Origin: Symbiodinium natans
Taxonomy: Eukaryota; Sar; Dinophyceae; Suessiales; Symbiodiniaceae
Assembly (NCBI GenBank): GCA_905221605.1
Contig: CAJNDS010002213.1
Coordinates: forward strand, 448,136-512,135
Direction of reading: 5' to 3'
DNA length: 64,000 nt
How positions within the stretch are numbered: position 1 is the first letter of the stretch; each line of letters opens with the position of its first letter. Below, one piece after another: positions 50,976-60,008 of this stretch. Below the pieces are notes generated by a model. It did no database searches. It saw only the letters and a list, made by a program, of their open reading frames with translations, and was not told the origin of the DNA. A program made the position numbers and the translations under genes.

Positions 50976-51385
50976 AGCATGTATACATGTAATGTTGGTA
51001 CATATACACACACATGCATATGTGGTCATTTCTCGAAAATGTGGTCCCTTTTGGGGTCCTTATTCTAAGGCGGCCCCGACTATTGAGGGTGCCGAACAGA
51101 ATTTAGAGAAACTCCCATATCTACAATATAAGCAAAGCCTCAACATCTTGTCACGTCAAAAAACCCTAAACCCTCAACCCGAAACCATAAACCCTACAAA
51201 CCTTCACACCTCAAGCCCCGAGGCTTGGATTTCATAAAAAGCCTTAAGCCGCTGAGGTCCCGAACCCAGAGCCCTAAACCCTAAACCCTAAACCCGAAAT
51301 CCTAAACCCGAAGCCCAGAGCCCTCTCTAGAAACCCCCCTCAAAAGGCTAGGGTGTTTTTGGCGGCTCTAGGGCCCTGAAACTAT

Positions 51386-51452
51386 CGTTTAGGGTTTAGG
51401 GTTTAGGGTTTAGGGTTTAGGGTTTAGGGTTTAGGGTTTAGGGTTTAGGGTA
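51386..51452 (+). repeat. TTTAGGG array
   Basis: Nine near-perfect G-strand units. Confidence 0.95.
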
Positions 51453-51840
51453 TTTCAGGGTTCTAGGGCTTTAAGGTGCTGAATTGGGGTTCTAGTTGTT
51501 TTCGGTTTCAGGGTTCCAGGGCTTTCAGGTGTGTACTTCTACGCCTAAAACCTCTTGGCAACCTGCCGGAACTCGCAACCCGAAACCCTAAACCCTAAAC
51601 CCTAAACCCCAAACCTGAACCCTTACAGCAAACTCCAAAAAGTTGGAACATCCGTATCCCCATACCCCAAAAGGGATTACAGAAGGGAATCCCAGCTCTA
51701 ATCATCCTTAAACCATGCTCCAACCTTCTGGGGTTTACTTTACAGGCTCATCCTAAACCCTAAACCCTAAACCCTAAACCCTAAACCCCAAACCCCAAAC
51801 CTGAACCCTTACAGGCTCCCAAAGCCCAACCCTTGGCAAC

Positions 51841-51896
51841 CTGCCGGCTAGACAGAGTTTCCACCGGAGAAGCTCATGGAGCCCCGAGCATCGTTC
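51841..51896 (-). CDS. Internal exon, unknown protein
   Basis: It follows AACAGCCCAG, phase 0, reads ERCSGLHELLRWKLCLAG and ends AG|GTTGCC. Left flank CCCTAAA-like, right flank TTTAGGG. Confidence 0.7.
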
Positions 51897-52076
51897 CTGG
51901 GCTGTTTAGGGCTTAGGGTTTAGGGTTTAGGGTTTAGGGTTTCGGGTTTAGGGTTTGCTGTGATATGGCGCAGACGCTGTCCAGGTTGGGATGCGGACGA
52001 GCTTCGAAGGCTTCGTGAAATTCCCACCCCCACGCCATCTCAGGCCCTTAACCTGTTCCTCTAGGCCTAAACTCAC

Positions 52077-52113
52077 GTCAATTGCCTGCTTCCAAACATC
52101 TCCTTCTTCCATC
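52077..52113 (-). CDS. Small internal exon with consensus donor
   Basis: It follows GCACCACAG, reads MEEGDVWKQAID and ends GAC|GTGAGT. Its 3' phase matches the exon at 51896. Confidence 0.65.
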
Positions 52114-52203
52114 CTGTGGTGCTTTACTGAGGATCTCATGCGAGTCCCAGGGAATTGCCAGGAGTTGAGGGTGGTTCTAAAGTTTAAAGGGTTGTAGGGG
52201 GGA

Positions 52204-52272
52204 AACCCTAAACCCTAAACCCTAAACCCTAAACCCTAAACCCTAAACCCTAAACCCTAAACCCTAAACCCT
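52204..52272 (-). repeat. CCCTAAA array
   Basis: Nine perfect C-strand units. Confidence 0.95.
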
Positions 52273-52289
52273 AGCAGAGTCACAGGGTT

Positions 52290-52390
52290 TCAGCGGGATC
52301 CCAGGGAGGGGCAGGGTCTCAACGGGCAGCGGGAGTCCAGGCGCTCGAAGAAAGCTTCCAAGGTCCAGGTCCCAGAAGGCCCAGAAAAGC
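52290..52390 (-). CDS. 3'-terminal exon
   Basis: It follows AGCAGGGAG, reads FSGPSGTWTLEAFFERLDSR then CPLRPCPSLGSR and TGA. Flanked by CCCTAAA (left) and TTTAGGG (right). If the stop is intronic, no good donor is visible before it. Confidence 0.65.
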
Positions 52391-52416
52391 CTCCCTGCTT
52401 TTCAGGCGTTCCGTTT

Positions 52417-52476
52417 AGGGTTTAGGGTTTAGGGTTTAGGGTTTAGGGTTTAGGGTTTAGGGTTTAGGGTTTAGGG
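52417..52476 (+). repeat. TTTAGGG array
   Basis: Eight perfect G-strand units abutting the preceding exon on its transcript-upstream side. Confidence 0.95.
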
Positions 52477-52839
52477 CTTTTGGTTTTTAGGGTTTAGGCC
52501 AGAGCCTGAGTTTAGTTCGGAGTGTGCAACTCATGAGGGCGCCTCATGAAGTAGAGTATGGGTAAGTGATGGGCGACCCTCAACTCAAAAAAGAAGCCCC
52601 AACCCGAAACCCGAATGATCTGAACCTGCTACACTCCCAGCCCGTAGTCTAATTCCAAAGCCCGAAAACCCTAAACCCTAAACCCGAAGACCGAAACCCT
52701 AAGCCCGAAACGCCCAAGCCCCAAACTGCAAACCCTAAACCCTAAGCCCGAAACCGCAAACCCTAAACCCCAAACCATGGCCATAGCTGCCCTCCTAAAA
52801 CCTCATAACTCCAAAACCTTAAGGCCAATCAGGCCAACT

Positions 52840-52970
52840 ATAAAGGAGGGTTTATATTTCTTGTACCCCCAAAAGGACACCCAATATATAGACTCACCAA
52901 TCTGAAAAAGGAACCCTATATACACTCACCAAGAACAGTACTATAAACCGTTCTTCATATAACCTGGGCT
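52840..52970. mobile_element. Inverted-repeat element, family G, copy 2 (opposite orientation)
   Basis: The reverse complement matches the copy at 50089 across GGTGAGTGTATATAGGGTTC, GGGTGTCCTTTTGGGGG and TACAAGAAATATAAACCCTC. Confidence 0.7.
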
Positions 52971-53188
52971 TCCCATGCTAGGGTTTAGGGTCTAGGGTTT
53001 AGGCTGTAGGGTTCAGGGTGCAGGAGACGTATCCCCTCATCAATACCAAAGCCCGAAACCCCTATACCCACTCTATACCCTCTACCCTAAACCCTAGCCC
53101 CAAACCCTCAAACCCTAAACTCTAAACCCTAAACCCTAAACCTAAACCCTAAACCCTGAACCCTAAACCCTAACTCTAAACCCTAAAC

Positions 53189-53275
53189 CCCTATTAGAGG
53201 CAGTCCCAGCTTCCTGGGGCCGTGTGGAGAGCGCGCGCCCTCCGAAGGCACCAGCTGCTGCAGGGACCGTGCCGC
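53189..53275 (-). CDS. Internal exon, unknown protein
   Basis: Twenty-nine codons, phase 0 at both edges. It follows CCCTCTAAAG, reads AARSLQQLVPSEGARSPHGP then RKLGLPLIG, and ends GGG|GTTTAG. Confidence 0.65.
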
Positions 53276-53399
53276 CTTTAGAGGGCGGCGTGGGTTTGGG
53301 GTTTAGGGGTTTAGGGCTTTAGGGCTTTCGGGCTTAGGGTTTAGGGTTTAGGGCTAGGGTTTAGGGTTTAGGGTTTAGGGTTTAGGGCTTAGGGGGCAC

Positions 53400-53429
53400 C
53401 TGCTGAGCATCCTTACACCTATGAAGTCC
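53400..53429 (-). CDS. Very small internal exon
   Basis: Ten codons after TTTCGGAG. It reads GLHRCKDAQQ and ends CAG|GTGCCC; phase 0 matches both neighbours. Confidence 0.45.
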
Positions 53430-53452
53430 CTCCGAAACCCTAAACCCTGGAC

Positions 53453-53504
53453 CCTCAGCCCCAATGCCCGATTTTCTTGGCTCGCCCTTGGCTCCATGTA
53501 CTCA
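53453..53504 (-). CDS. Internal exon, unknown protein
   Basis: It follows AAACCCCAG, reads EYMEPRASQENRALGLR and ends AGG|GTCCAG, phase 0. Confidence 0.55.
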
Positions 53505-53868
53505 CTGGGGTTTAGGTTAGGGTTTAGGGTTTGGGGTTTGGGGTTTGGGGTTTGGGGTTTAGGGTTTAGGGTTTGGGGTTTGGGGTTTAGGGTTTGGGGT
53601 TTGGGGTTTAGGGTTTCGCTGCACCCTAAAGGCGTGCAGCTGAGGACTGATAAAACCTGTGTTTTTTTTCGGCGCATACTGCTCGCGAGTTTGGGGTTTG
53701 AGGCTTTGTGGTTTCGGGATGTTCGGTCTCAGGGTGTCAGGGATGGACGGCTAGACCCGAAGATTTCCCAGAATGGCCACAGACATGGTTTAGGGTTTAG
53801 GGTTTAGGGTTCAGGGTTTAGGGTTTTGGGTTTTGGGTTTAGGGTTTTGGCTCCCTAAACCCTGACAC

Positions 53869-53907
53869 TTAGAGCCGTGAAGGCAACATCCTGACACCCA
53901 CCAGCTG
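53869..53907 (-). CDS. Small internal exon
   Basis: It follows GGCGGAGAAAG, reads AGGCQDVAFTAL and ends A|GTGTCA. Confidence 0.4.
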   Translation of the reverse strand, partial: QLVGVRMLPSRL

Positions 53908-54054
53908 CTTTCTCCGCCAAACCCCAAAACCCTAATCCCATAAATCCCCCCCTAAGCCCCTCAAAACCCCAGATAATTCCCCAATCAAAACCCCTCAAGA
54001 CACCAACCCTAAACCCTAAACCCAAAACCCTAAACCCGAAACCCTAAACCCTAA

Positions 54055-54118
54055 ACTGCAAGCCCAAGCAACCACCGGAGACCGGTGGAGTTGTGGAGGT
54101 GAGGCTGGAGCCTCCCGG
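54055..54118 (-). CDS. Coding-like island, frame uncertain
   Basis: Reads GRLQPHLHNSTGLRWLLGLA with a telomere-tract 3' edge; another frame APASPPQLHRSPVVAWAC is also open. Confidence 0.4.
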
Positions 54119-54261
54119 TTCAGGGTTTGGGGATTAGGGTTTAGGGTTTAGGGGTTTAAAGTTTGGGGGTTAGTGTTTAGGGTTTAGGGTGTAGGGTTTA
54201 GGGTTGAGGGTTTAGGGTTTATAGGGTTTAGGGCTTGGGGTTTGGGGTTCCGGGTTCGGCG

Positions 54262-54304
54262 TTGTTCTTGTTTGCAGACAGGGGCCGCAGGACTGAAGGC
54301 TGCA
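54262..54304 (-). CDS. Coding-like island
   Basis: After CTCGCCAACCTGCAG it reads PSVLRPLSANKNNA. The plus strand also offers TGAAGLKAA between TTGCAG and GTTGGC. Confidence 0.35.
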
Positions 54305-54703
54305 GGTTGGCGAGTAGTCGCGTTCCGTTGCGTTGCGCTGTTTTCGGGTTCAGGGTTTCGGGTTTTTCAGGGCTCAGGGTGGCTGGTTCAGGGTGATTCT
54401 GAGGGGTGTAGGGCTTAGGGTTTAGGGTTTAGGGTTTAGGGGATCCTTAGGGACTTAGGGAGTTAAGCCTTTGAGGCCTGGATCGATCGCTGGGCCTGCG
54501 GGTAGTGATGCGGGGCTGAGGGTAGAGGGACCCAAGTACCTAGAAAGAGCTTGTATTCGGCCGCAGTTGCCCTAGGCTTTTGCTAAGGAGAGGGAGTCGG
54601 GCAGCCACCCGGAAGAACCCTAACCCCAAACCCTAAAACCTAAACTTAACAGCAAGTGGATACCACGAGAAAAACCGGGGAAACAGAGGAAGAGCGGGCA
54701 TAC

Positions 54704-54737
54704 CGTCGTATATGGACTGGAAGAGTTTCCCAAGCGG
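54704..54737 (-). CDS. Small internal exon
   Basis: It follows AACCCCCGAG, reads PLGKLFQSIYD and ends GAC G|GTATGC. Confidence 0.65.
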
Positions 54738-54754
54738 CTCGGGGGTTTCGAGTT

Positions 54755-54870
54755 TAGGACGCGGGTTTGGGGGTTTAGGGGTTTGGGGGTTTAGGGGTTT
54801 AGGGGTTTAGGGGGTTTAGGGGTTTAGGGGGTTTAGGGGGTTTAGGGGTTTAGGGGTTTAGGGGTTTAGG
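54755..54870 (+). repeat. GGGGTTTA variant array
   Basis: Eight- and nine-base units (GGGGTTTA, GGGGGTTTA) rather than the canonical heptamer. Confidence 0.9.
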
Positions 54871-54949
54871 CTTGTCCAGGTCAGAGGTGGGGGTTTGGGG
54901 TTTCTTTACGGTCTAGGGTCTAGGGTTTAGGCTTGGGGTTTAAAGGGTT

Positions 54950-55195
54950 TGCTGGCTTGCTTTCTCTTATTCCGTGTGCCTTGTGGCTGGATGCTTATGT
55001 GCTTTGCAGATGCATATGTATATTAGGCCCCATAGGCTGCTAAGTATGACTTAGGGCTGGGGGTCTCCGGCCCTTTGCAAGCATTCCGAGTAACACCTTC
55101 GGAATGTCTTGGTGCAGTGGAGCTTATGAGGGAAGCCGCGGGCCCCTAAAACGAAGGGACCTGACCCTAACAAGGGATCAAGGCGCTTCCTTGGT
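54950..55195. other. Unique spacer, no exon seen
   Basis: Contains a short hairpin CATTCCGA ... TCGGAATG (55084-55107). No codon-biased frame. Confidence 0.35.
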
Positions 55196-55203
55196 CCATG
55201 AGT

Positions 55204-55320
55204 TAGGGTTTAGGGTTTAGGGTTTAGGGTTTAGGGTTTAGGGTTTAGGGTTTAGGGTTTCGGGTTTAGGGTTTAGGGTTTAGGGTTTGGGGTTTAGGGT
55301 TTCGGGTTTCGGGCTTAGGG
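55204..55320 (+). repeat. TTTAGGG array
   Basis: Canonical units with GTTTCGGG variants at the right end. Confidence 0.95.
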
Positions 55321-55366
55321 ATTAGGGTTTAGGGGCTAGGGAAAAAGAGCATGGGAACATGGGTAC

Positions 55367-55432
55367 CAAAGTAAGGGCTCTCCGGTTCTTGTGACGGACA
55401 AAGGCTTTTCGACCTTCTTGCCGCTGGGACCT
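55367..55432 (-). CDS. Internal exon, basic
   Basis: It follows GTAGCAGACAG, reads GPSGKKVEKPLSVTRTGEPL then L, and ends TG|GTACCC. Confidence 0.7.
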
Positions 55433-55643
55433 CTGTCTGCTACCTGGGTCCCTAAGTACCTCCTATTTAGGGTTTAGGGTTTAGGGTTTGGGGTTTGGGG
55501 TTTAGGGTTTAGGGTTTAGGGTTTAGGGTTTAGGGTTGCGGGCCGCAAATATCGGGCTATGGACCAACTCGTAGGGTTTTGGCAGCAATTTGTAAGGGTT
55601 TGGGGTCACAAGTTGGGCTTAGGGTGCCTTCATTGTGTGAAAC

Positions 55644-55667
55644 CTGCCGAGGGCAACTTCCGCGGCC
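55644..55667 (-). CDS. Possible micro-exon
   Basis: Twenty-four nucleotides between TGCAACAAG and GTTTCA. Frame AAEVALG or GRGSCPRQ. Tentative. Confidence 0.35.
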
Positions 55668-55866
55668 CTTGTTGCAGGAAAAGTGGGGTTTAGGGTTTAG
55701 GGTTTAGGGTTTAGGGGTTTAGTGAGTGTAGGGCTTATAGGGGTTTAGTGAGTTTAGGGTTTAAGGGTTTAGGGCTTTCTCTCTTTCAAGCCAAGGTCAG
55801 CATCGAAGGGCAAGAAACCCAAAGGCTTGGGCGAAAAAAGCTCCCAAAGCCTCGCACCTGAACTCT

Positions 55867-55962
55867 AAACCAGGACGCAAGAGTAGCCTAGGAAGAAGGA
55901 GGGTGCCCTTTTGTTGGTTTAAAGATGCTTTCCAGGGAGCCGAAACACTAAACAGACGGGAA
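55867..55962. mobile_element. Element, family D, copy 7
   Basis: CAGGACGCAAGAGTAGCCTA, AAGGAGGGTGCCCTTTTGTT and CCAGGGAGCCGAAAC match the family body. Confidence 0.5.
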
Positions 55963-56436
55963 TACAGGGGTTTGGGGGGTTCAGGGTTTGGGGCCTAGAA
56001 TCTGCAACAAAAAGGCCTCAATGGATGAAGAGGACCCGATTTGCGATTTCAAGGCGTGTGTAAGGAAATCCTGACCTGAAAGCCCTAAACCCGAAACCCT
56101 AAACCCGAAACCCTAAACCCTAAACCCTAGCCCCCGAAACTAACAGGGGTTACTACTGGGCATGGAGAAGAACGCACTAGAAGCCGAAGCCCTAAACCCC
56201 AGAATCCCAAACCCTGAGTCCTACAGCCTGTGGCCCGGAGAGACCCTGGGGCACTAACCAATCCTAAACACTAAACCCTAAACCCTAAACCCCAAGCCCC
56301 AAGCCCCAAACCCGAAACCCTAACCCCTAAGCCCTAAGCCCTGTACAGGTTTAGGGCCCTTCTCAGTTCTAGGGTTTAGGCTGTTCAGGGTTTGGGGTTT
56401 AGGGCTAGGGTTTAGGGATACTTCACGCGCGACTAC

Positions 56437-56512
56437 TCCGGGCCAGGAAGGAACTCCCTCAGGTATGGCACGTCTCGTCGCAGCCTTGGCGCTGGCCGGA
56501 AGTTCCAGGTTT
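56437..56512 (-). CDS. Internal exon, Arg/Pro-rich
   Basis: It follows TTTTTGGAG, reads TWNFRPAPRLRRDVPYLREF then LPGP, and ends GA|GTAGTC. Another minus frame (ELPASAKAATRRAIPEG) is open but has weaker codon bias. Confidence 0.65.
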
Positions 56513-56519
56513 CTCCAAA

Positions 56520-56580
56520 AACCTAAACCCTAAACCCTAAACCCTAAACCCTAAACCCTAAACCCTAAACCCTAAACCTA
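56520..56580 (-). repeat. CCCTAAA array
   Basis: Eight near-perfect C-strand units immediately right of the preceding exon, another exception to the C-left/G-right rule. Confidence 0.95.
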
Positions 56581-56689
56581 GGGGCGCTAAGCCAAGGTGC
56601 CTAGTGAAATTTGCCCTGAGACCGATAAGCGTAAATCCCTTGCAGCTCGGGTTTAGGGTTTGGGTTTAAGGGCAACGCCCGCGACTTAA

Positions 56690-56955
56690 ATATCTCCTAA
56701 ACACAAACCCTAAACCAAAACTCCTAAACCCCAAGCTCCAAACCCTAAACTCCCAACCCCGAAACCCGATTCTAAACCCGAAACCCTCTACGCTGCAACC
56801 CCAACCTAAACCCTAAACCCTAAACCCTAAAACCCTAAACCCTAAACCCAAAAGCCTAAACCAAAACTCCTAAACCCCATGCCCCAAACCCTAAACTCCC
56901 AACCCCCAAACCCGATTCTAAACCCGAAGCCCTCTACGCTGCAACTCCACGAAGC
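56690..56955 (-). repeat. Duplicated block in degenerate CCCTAAA tract
   Basis: AAACTCCTAAACCCCAAGCT ... CGATTCTAAACCCGAAACCC TCTACGCTGCAAC occurs twice (about 56715-56795 and 56865-56945), a roughly 150 bp tandem duplication. Confidence 0.85.
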
Positions 56956-57038
56956 CTAAACCCTAAACCCTAAACCCTAAACCCTAAACCCTAAACCCTA
57001 AACCCTAAACCCTAAACCCTAAACCCTAAACCCTAAAC

Positions 57039-57111
57039 TCGGCCGAAAGGCTTGTGGAGCGCCTGCTTCAGCAAGGCATACTCGAAGGGCGCCTTTGCCT
57101 TAAGGTAGGAC
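57039..57111 (-). CDS. Internal exon, Lys/Ala-rich helix
   Basis: It follows CAGGTCAG, reads SYLKAKAPFEYALLKQALHK then PFGR, and ends CGA|GTTTAG with the donor at the first base of the telomere array. Very strong codon bias. Confidence 0.75.
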
Positions 57112-57264
57112 CTGACCTGGGTTTCGGATTTAGGGTTTAGGGTTTAGGGTTTAGGGTTTAGGGTTTAGGATTTAGGGTTTAGGGTTTCGGGTTTCGGATT
57201 TAGGGTTTAGGATTTAGGACTTAGGGTTCAGGATTTGGGAGCCTCTGCATGATTTCGGGTCGAC

Positions 57265-57314
57265 CTCTTTGGCTAGGAGGGGACTCTCCAAAACACGAAG
57301 CCAGGAACATGCAG
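57265..57314 (-). CDS. Internal exon, unknown protein
   Basis: It follows CGAAACCCGAG, reads ACSWLRVLESPLLAKE and ends GAG|GTCGAC. Confidence 0.55.
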
Positions 57315-57373
57315 CTCGGGTTTCGGGTTCAGGCTTTCGAGTGTTGAGGACTTGCAAGCTGCCTCGGCAGTTC

Positions 57374-57474
57374 TTAGTTGCTGAGTTCATAAGCCCCCCC
57401 AAAAGTGTACACTTTCAGTTCTACATGGGACTATAGTATTCCAAGAAGTGTAAAGCGTGCCCACTCAGCTTCTA
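57374..57474. mobile_element. Inverted-repeat element, family F, copy 2
   Basis: TAGTTGCTGAGTTCATAAGC, AAAGTGTACACTTTCAG and GTGCCCACTCAGCTTCTAAG. Confidence 0.65.
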
Positions 57475-57740
57475 AGAGTTTATCCCACAACCCTTGCTGT
57501 TTGGGATAGTTTAGGGTTTAGGGTCCAAGGCTTTGGGCTTTTGGAGCCCTCGCTGGAAGTAGTCCCAAGAATCTCTGAATTTTCGGGCTACGGGTCAGTT
57601 TTGTAGGCCCCAGGCCACAGCGATGTTTTAGGGTTTAGGGTTTATGTTGGGGTTTCGGGTTTCGGGCTTCGGGCTGAGGGCTTAGGGCTTGGGCCTAGGG
57701 CTTGGATGGTTTAGGGTTTCGGGCCCAGGGTTCGGGGCAC

Positions 57741-57811
57741 AGCGTTCCCATGCAGGGGCGCCCAACTCCCAGAAGGCGGCTGTTCTGCACCATCAGCGGC
57801 AGGAGGTTGTC
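57741..57811 (-). CDS. Internal exon, hydrophobic
   Basis: It follows GAGTCTGACAG, phase 0, reads DNLLPLMVQNSRLLGVGRPC then MGT, and ends CT|GTGCCC. Confidence 0.75.
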
Positions 57812-57959
57812 CTGTCAGACTCGGGTTTAGGGTTTAGGGGTCAGGGTTTAGGGTTGAGGGTTTAGGGTTGAGGGTTTAGGGTTGAGGGTTTTCAGTTTAG
57901 GGTTGTGTGTCTGTGTCTCTGCATCTGTCTGTGTGTCTCTGCCTCTGTGTGCTTTGCCT

Positions 57960-58090
57960 TCGCCTGCAGGAGATATACAGGAGCTCAGCTTGCTTCACCC
58001 AATTTCGGTGGGGGCAGCCACAGGCCCTGAGCGCTGGCCCCACGAAGAGGGTCAGAGCATTTTGCTGACATTCTCACGAGACACTTGCAG
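57960..58090 (+). CDS. Coding-like island, strand contested
   Basis: After an excellent plus-strand pyrimidine tract (GTGCTTTGCCTTCGCCTGCAG) it reads DIQELSLLHPISVGAATGPE then RWPHEEGQSILLTFSRDT. The minus strand reads CKCLVRMSAKCSDPLRGASA. Plus is favoured here by the acceptor. Confidence 0.4.
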
Positions 58091-58549
58091 GGGCAGTGCC
58101 ATATACATATATACATATTCATATATCTGTGTGCGTGTGTGCCTTGCTTTGAGGGGGTTTACTGTCTGGAGTCTGGGGTTTAGGACGAGACTCCGGGGTT
58201 TTGGACCCCTGTTCATGACGGGATGCTCATGTTGTGACTGGTGCAGCAGGGAACAAAAGGGCGCCTTTTGGGCGCATTTCAATGGGACTCTAGCACTATG
58301 GGGTGTCCTAACAGCAGCCTAGGCCAACAGAACCACTCCAAAGACTCGTAATGCCATGGTATGGATCTGCATTGGGGGGGGGGACCCAAAACAGATTGAT
58401 TGGAGGCCGCACGATGTCTAGGCTTCTTGGGTTTCCGCATGTGTCTCCAGGATTGCTTCAGGAAGCTAACACAAAATCAAACGCTCCTCAACGGCATTAC
58501 AACTAAGCTACAAAGTTCGTTGTTTTTCTGTCAGGCCTCCTTGAGCTTT

Positions 58550-58660
58550 GCCTAGTTGCTGAATACCCTGGACCAAACAAGGCCCAAACCTTTCAGTCGT
58601 GGTCGGAAGTATACCCCAAAAGGTTAAAGGCTACCTGTTCAGCTACTAAGTTGTCCTAGG
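58550..58660. mobile_element. Element, family F, copy 3 (diverged)
   Basis: CTAGTTGCTGAATACCC and CTACCTGTTCAGCTACTAAG are the family arms. Confidence 0.5.
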
Positions 58661-58670
58661 TCTGGAGGAG

Positions 58671-58788
58671 CCTTACTGTTGGATAGTAGGGAATCAGGGA
58701 GGGATCCTATGTAATCCCTTAAAGGGTATGTAGGGGATATGTGATAAGGTACCCCCCCCCAGTGCCATTCCCTACTAACCAACAGGAA
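58671..58788. mobile_element. Inverted-repeat element, family H, copy 3
   Basis: CCTTACTGTTGGATAGTAGG GAATC and CATTCCCTACTAACCAACAG, with inner repeats GGGATCCTATGTAATCCC. Confidence 0.7.
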
Positions 58789-58862
58789 GGAACAGGTTCG
58801 AGACCCTAAACCCTAAACCCTAAATCTTAAACCCGTAAACCCGAAACCCTAAAACCCTAAAC

Positions 58863-58973
58863 CCAACAGCAAGGAACAGGTTCGAGATGTCCGTGAGTCC
58901 TGCAGCAGCCGCGACACGTGCCTCAACTCAGCGATGGCCCAGACCTGGACGTGGGGCTGCAAAACTGGAAGAT
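58863..58973 (-). CDS. Internal exon, helical
   Basis: It follows TTCGTGCTGAAG, reads LPVLQPHVQVWAIAELRHVS then RLLQDSRTSR, and ends G|GTTTAG in the telomere tract. Confidence 0.7.
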
Positions 58974-59106
58974 CTTCAGCACGAAGGTTTAGGGTTTAGG
59001 TTTTAGGGTTTAGGGTTAGGGCTTAGGGCTTAGGTTTTAGGGTTTGGGGTTTAGGGTTTAGGGTTTTTGGGTTTTGGGTTAAACCCTCCCTAGTTGCACC
59101 CCAAAC

Positions 59107-59249
59107 CCTCCTGAGGGCGTCGCCCAGTGTCACGGCAGGAAGTGGAGGCTTCGGTTTGCTGTTATGGAATAGCCACAGGCGTGGACGGTCCGGATGTGGA
59201 GGGCCCAGGAGCGCTTTCACCCTGAGGCTCAAGAACGCCGAAGTTTCAC
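59107..59249 (-). CDS. Internal exon, 47 codons
   Basis: It follows CCATTGGGAG, reads ETSAFLSLRVKALLGPPHPD, RPRLWLFHNSKPKPPLPAVT, LGDALRR, and ends at GTTTGG. Alternating hydrophobic pattern suggests a small folded domain, but none was identified. Confidence 0.7.
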
Positions 59250-59283
59250 CTCCCAATGGAGAGCGATATCGTGGTTTGCCTAT

Positions 59284-59450
59284 TTGGGGGGGGGGGGGGG
59301 GTTTAGGGTTTAGGGTTTAGGTTTCGGGTTAGGGTTTAGGGTTTAGGTTTCAGGGTTCAGGCAGGGTTTCAGGGTTTCAGGTTTCAGGGCTTCAGGTTTA
59401 GGGTTTAGGGGCTCGAGCCTATTTGGGGGGGGGGGGGGGGGGGGAGGTGC
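59284..59450 (+). repeat. Duplicated poly-G plus TTTAGGG/TTTCAGGG block
   Basis: GCCTATTTGGGG(n) occurs twice (59278 and 59428), each a run of 15-18 G, separated by GGGTTTA and GGGTTTCA units. Confidence 0.9.
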
Positions 59451-59459
59451 ACGACGACC

Positions 59460-59885
59460 CTCCAGCATATGCTCGGGGTACTGCGTTGCCCACTGGGAAC
59501 CCTCACGCCTTTGCCCTCATGCAAGGGTGATGGCTCTTGATCGAGCATTGAACATCGATGTTTAAGAGTGTTCATCTTGAGAGTAAGGGTTCAGGGTGCA
59601 GGCGTAAGAGCTCAGGCTTTAAGGGCTTTTAGTTTACGAATGAACAAAGTGAACGAAATAAATGTAATGAATACACGAACGTAACCATCACCAGTAAACA
59701 TTAGAAGTAAGACCGGACAACGATACTAGGAAAGTTGTATGCTCTAGTGCATTTAGTGGCTTCGTTCACAACATTATGAAATTCACGCACTCACTACATT
59801 CGTTTGCAATTATAATACTGCTGTTCTCTTCACACTTCGTTCATACCATTTTTATTGCGGTTATAAATGTTTAAATGTTGAGGGG
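59460..59885. other. AT-rich unique spacer
   Basis: Composition shifts to AT-rich around 59640-59880 with no telomere repeat. Ends at a family E-like arm (GGGTTCTTAAGCCAATAG). Confidence 0.4.
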
Positions 59886-60008
59886 GGGTTCTTAAGCCAA
59901 TAGAAGCTGTGGCTGCTGGGCACCATCTCCTGCTTCGCAGCATGTTTTCACCGGAGCGCGTCAGTTCCCTACTTTTCGGCTTAGCGCAGTTCACCAGCTT
60001 CCACTCCT

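Noticed and set aside
53421-53807. 128-codon plus-strand ORF with VWGLGF repeats
   Set aside because: Translation of GGGTTTGGGGTTTAG repeats; the minus-strand exons at 53400 and 53453 explain the coding signal.
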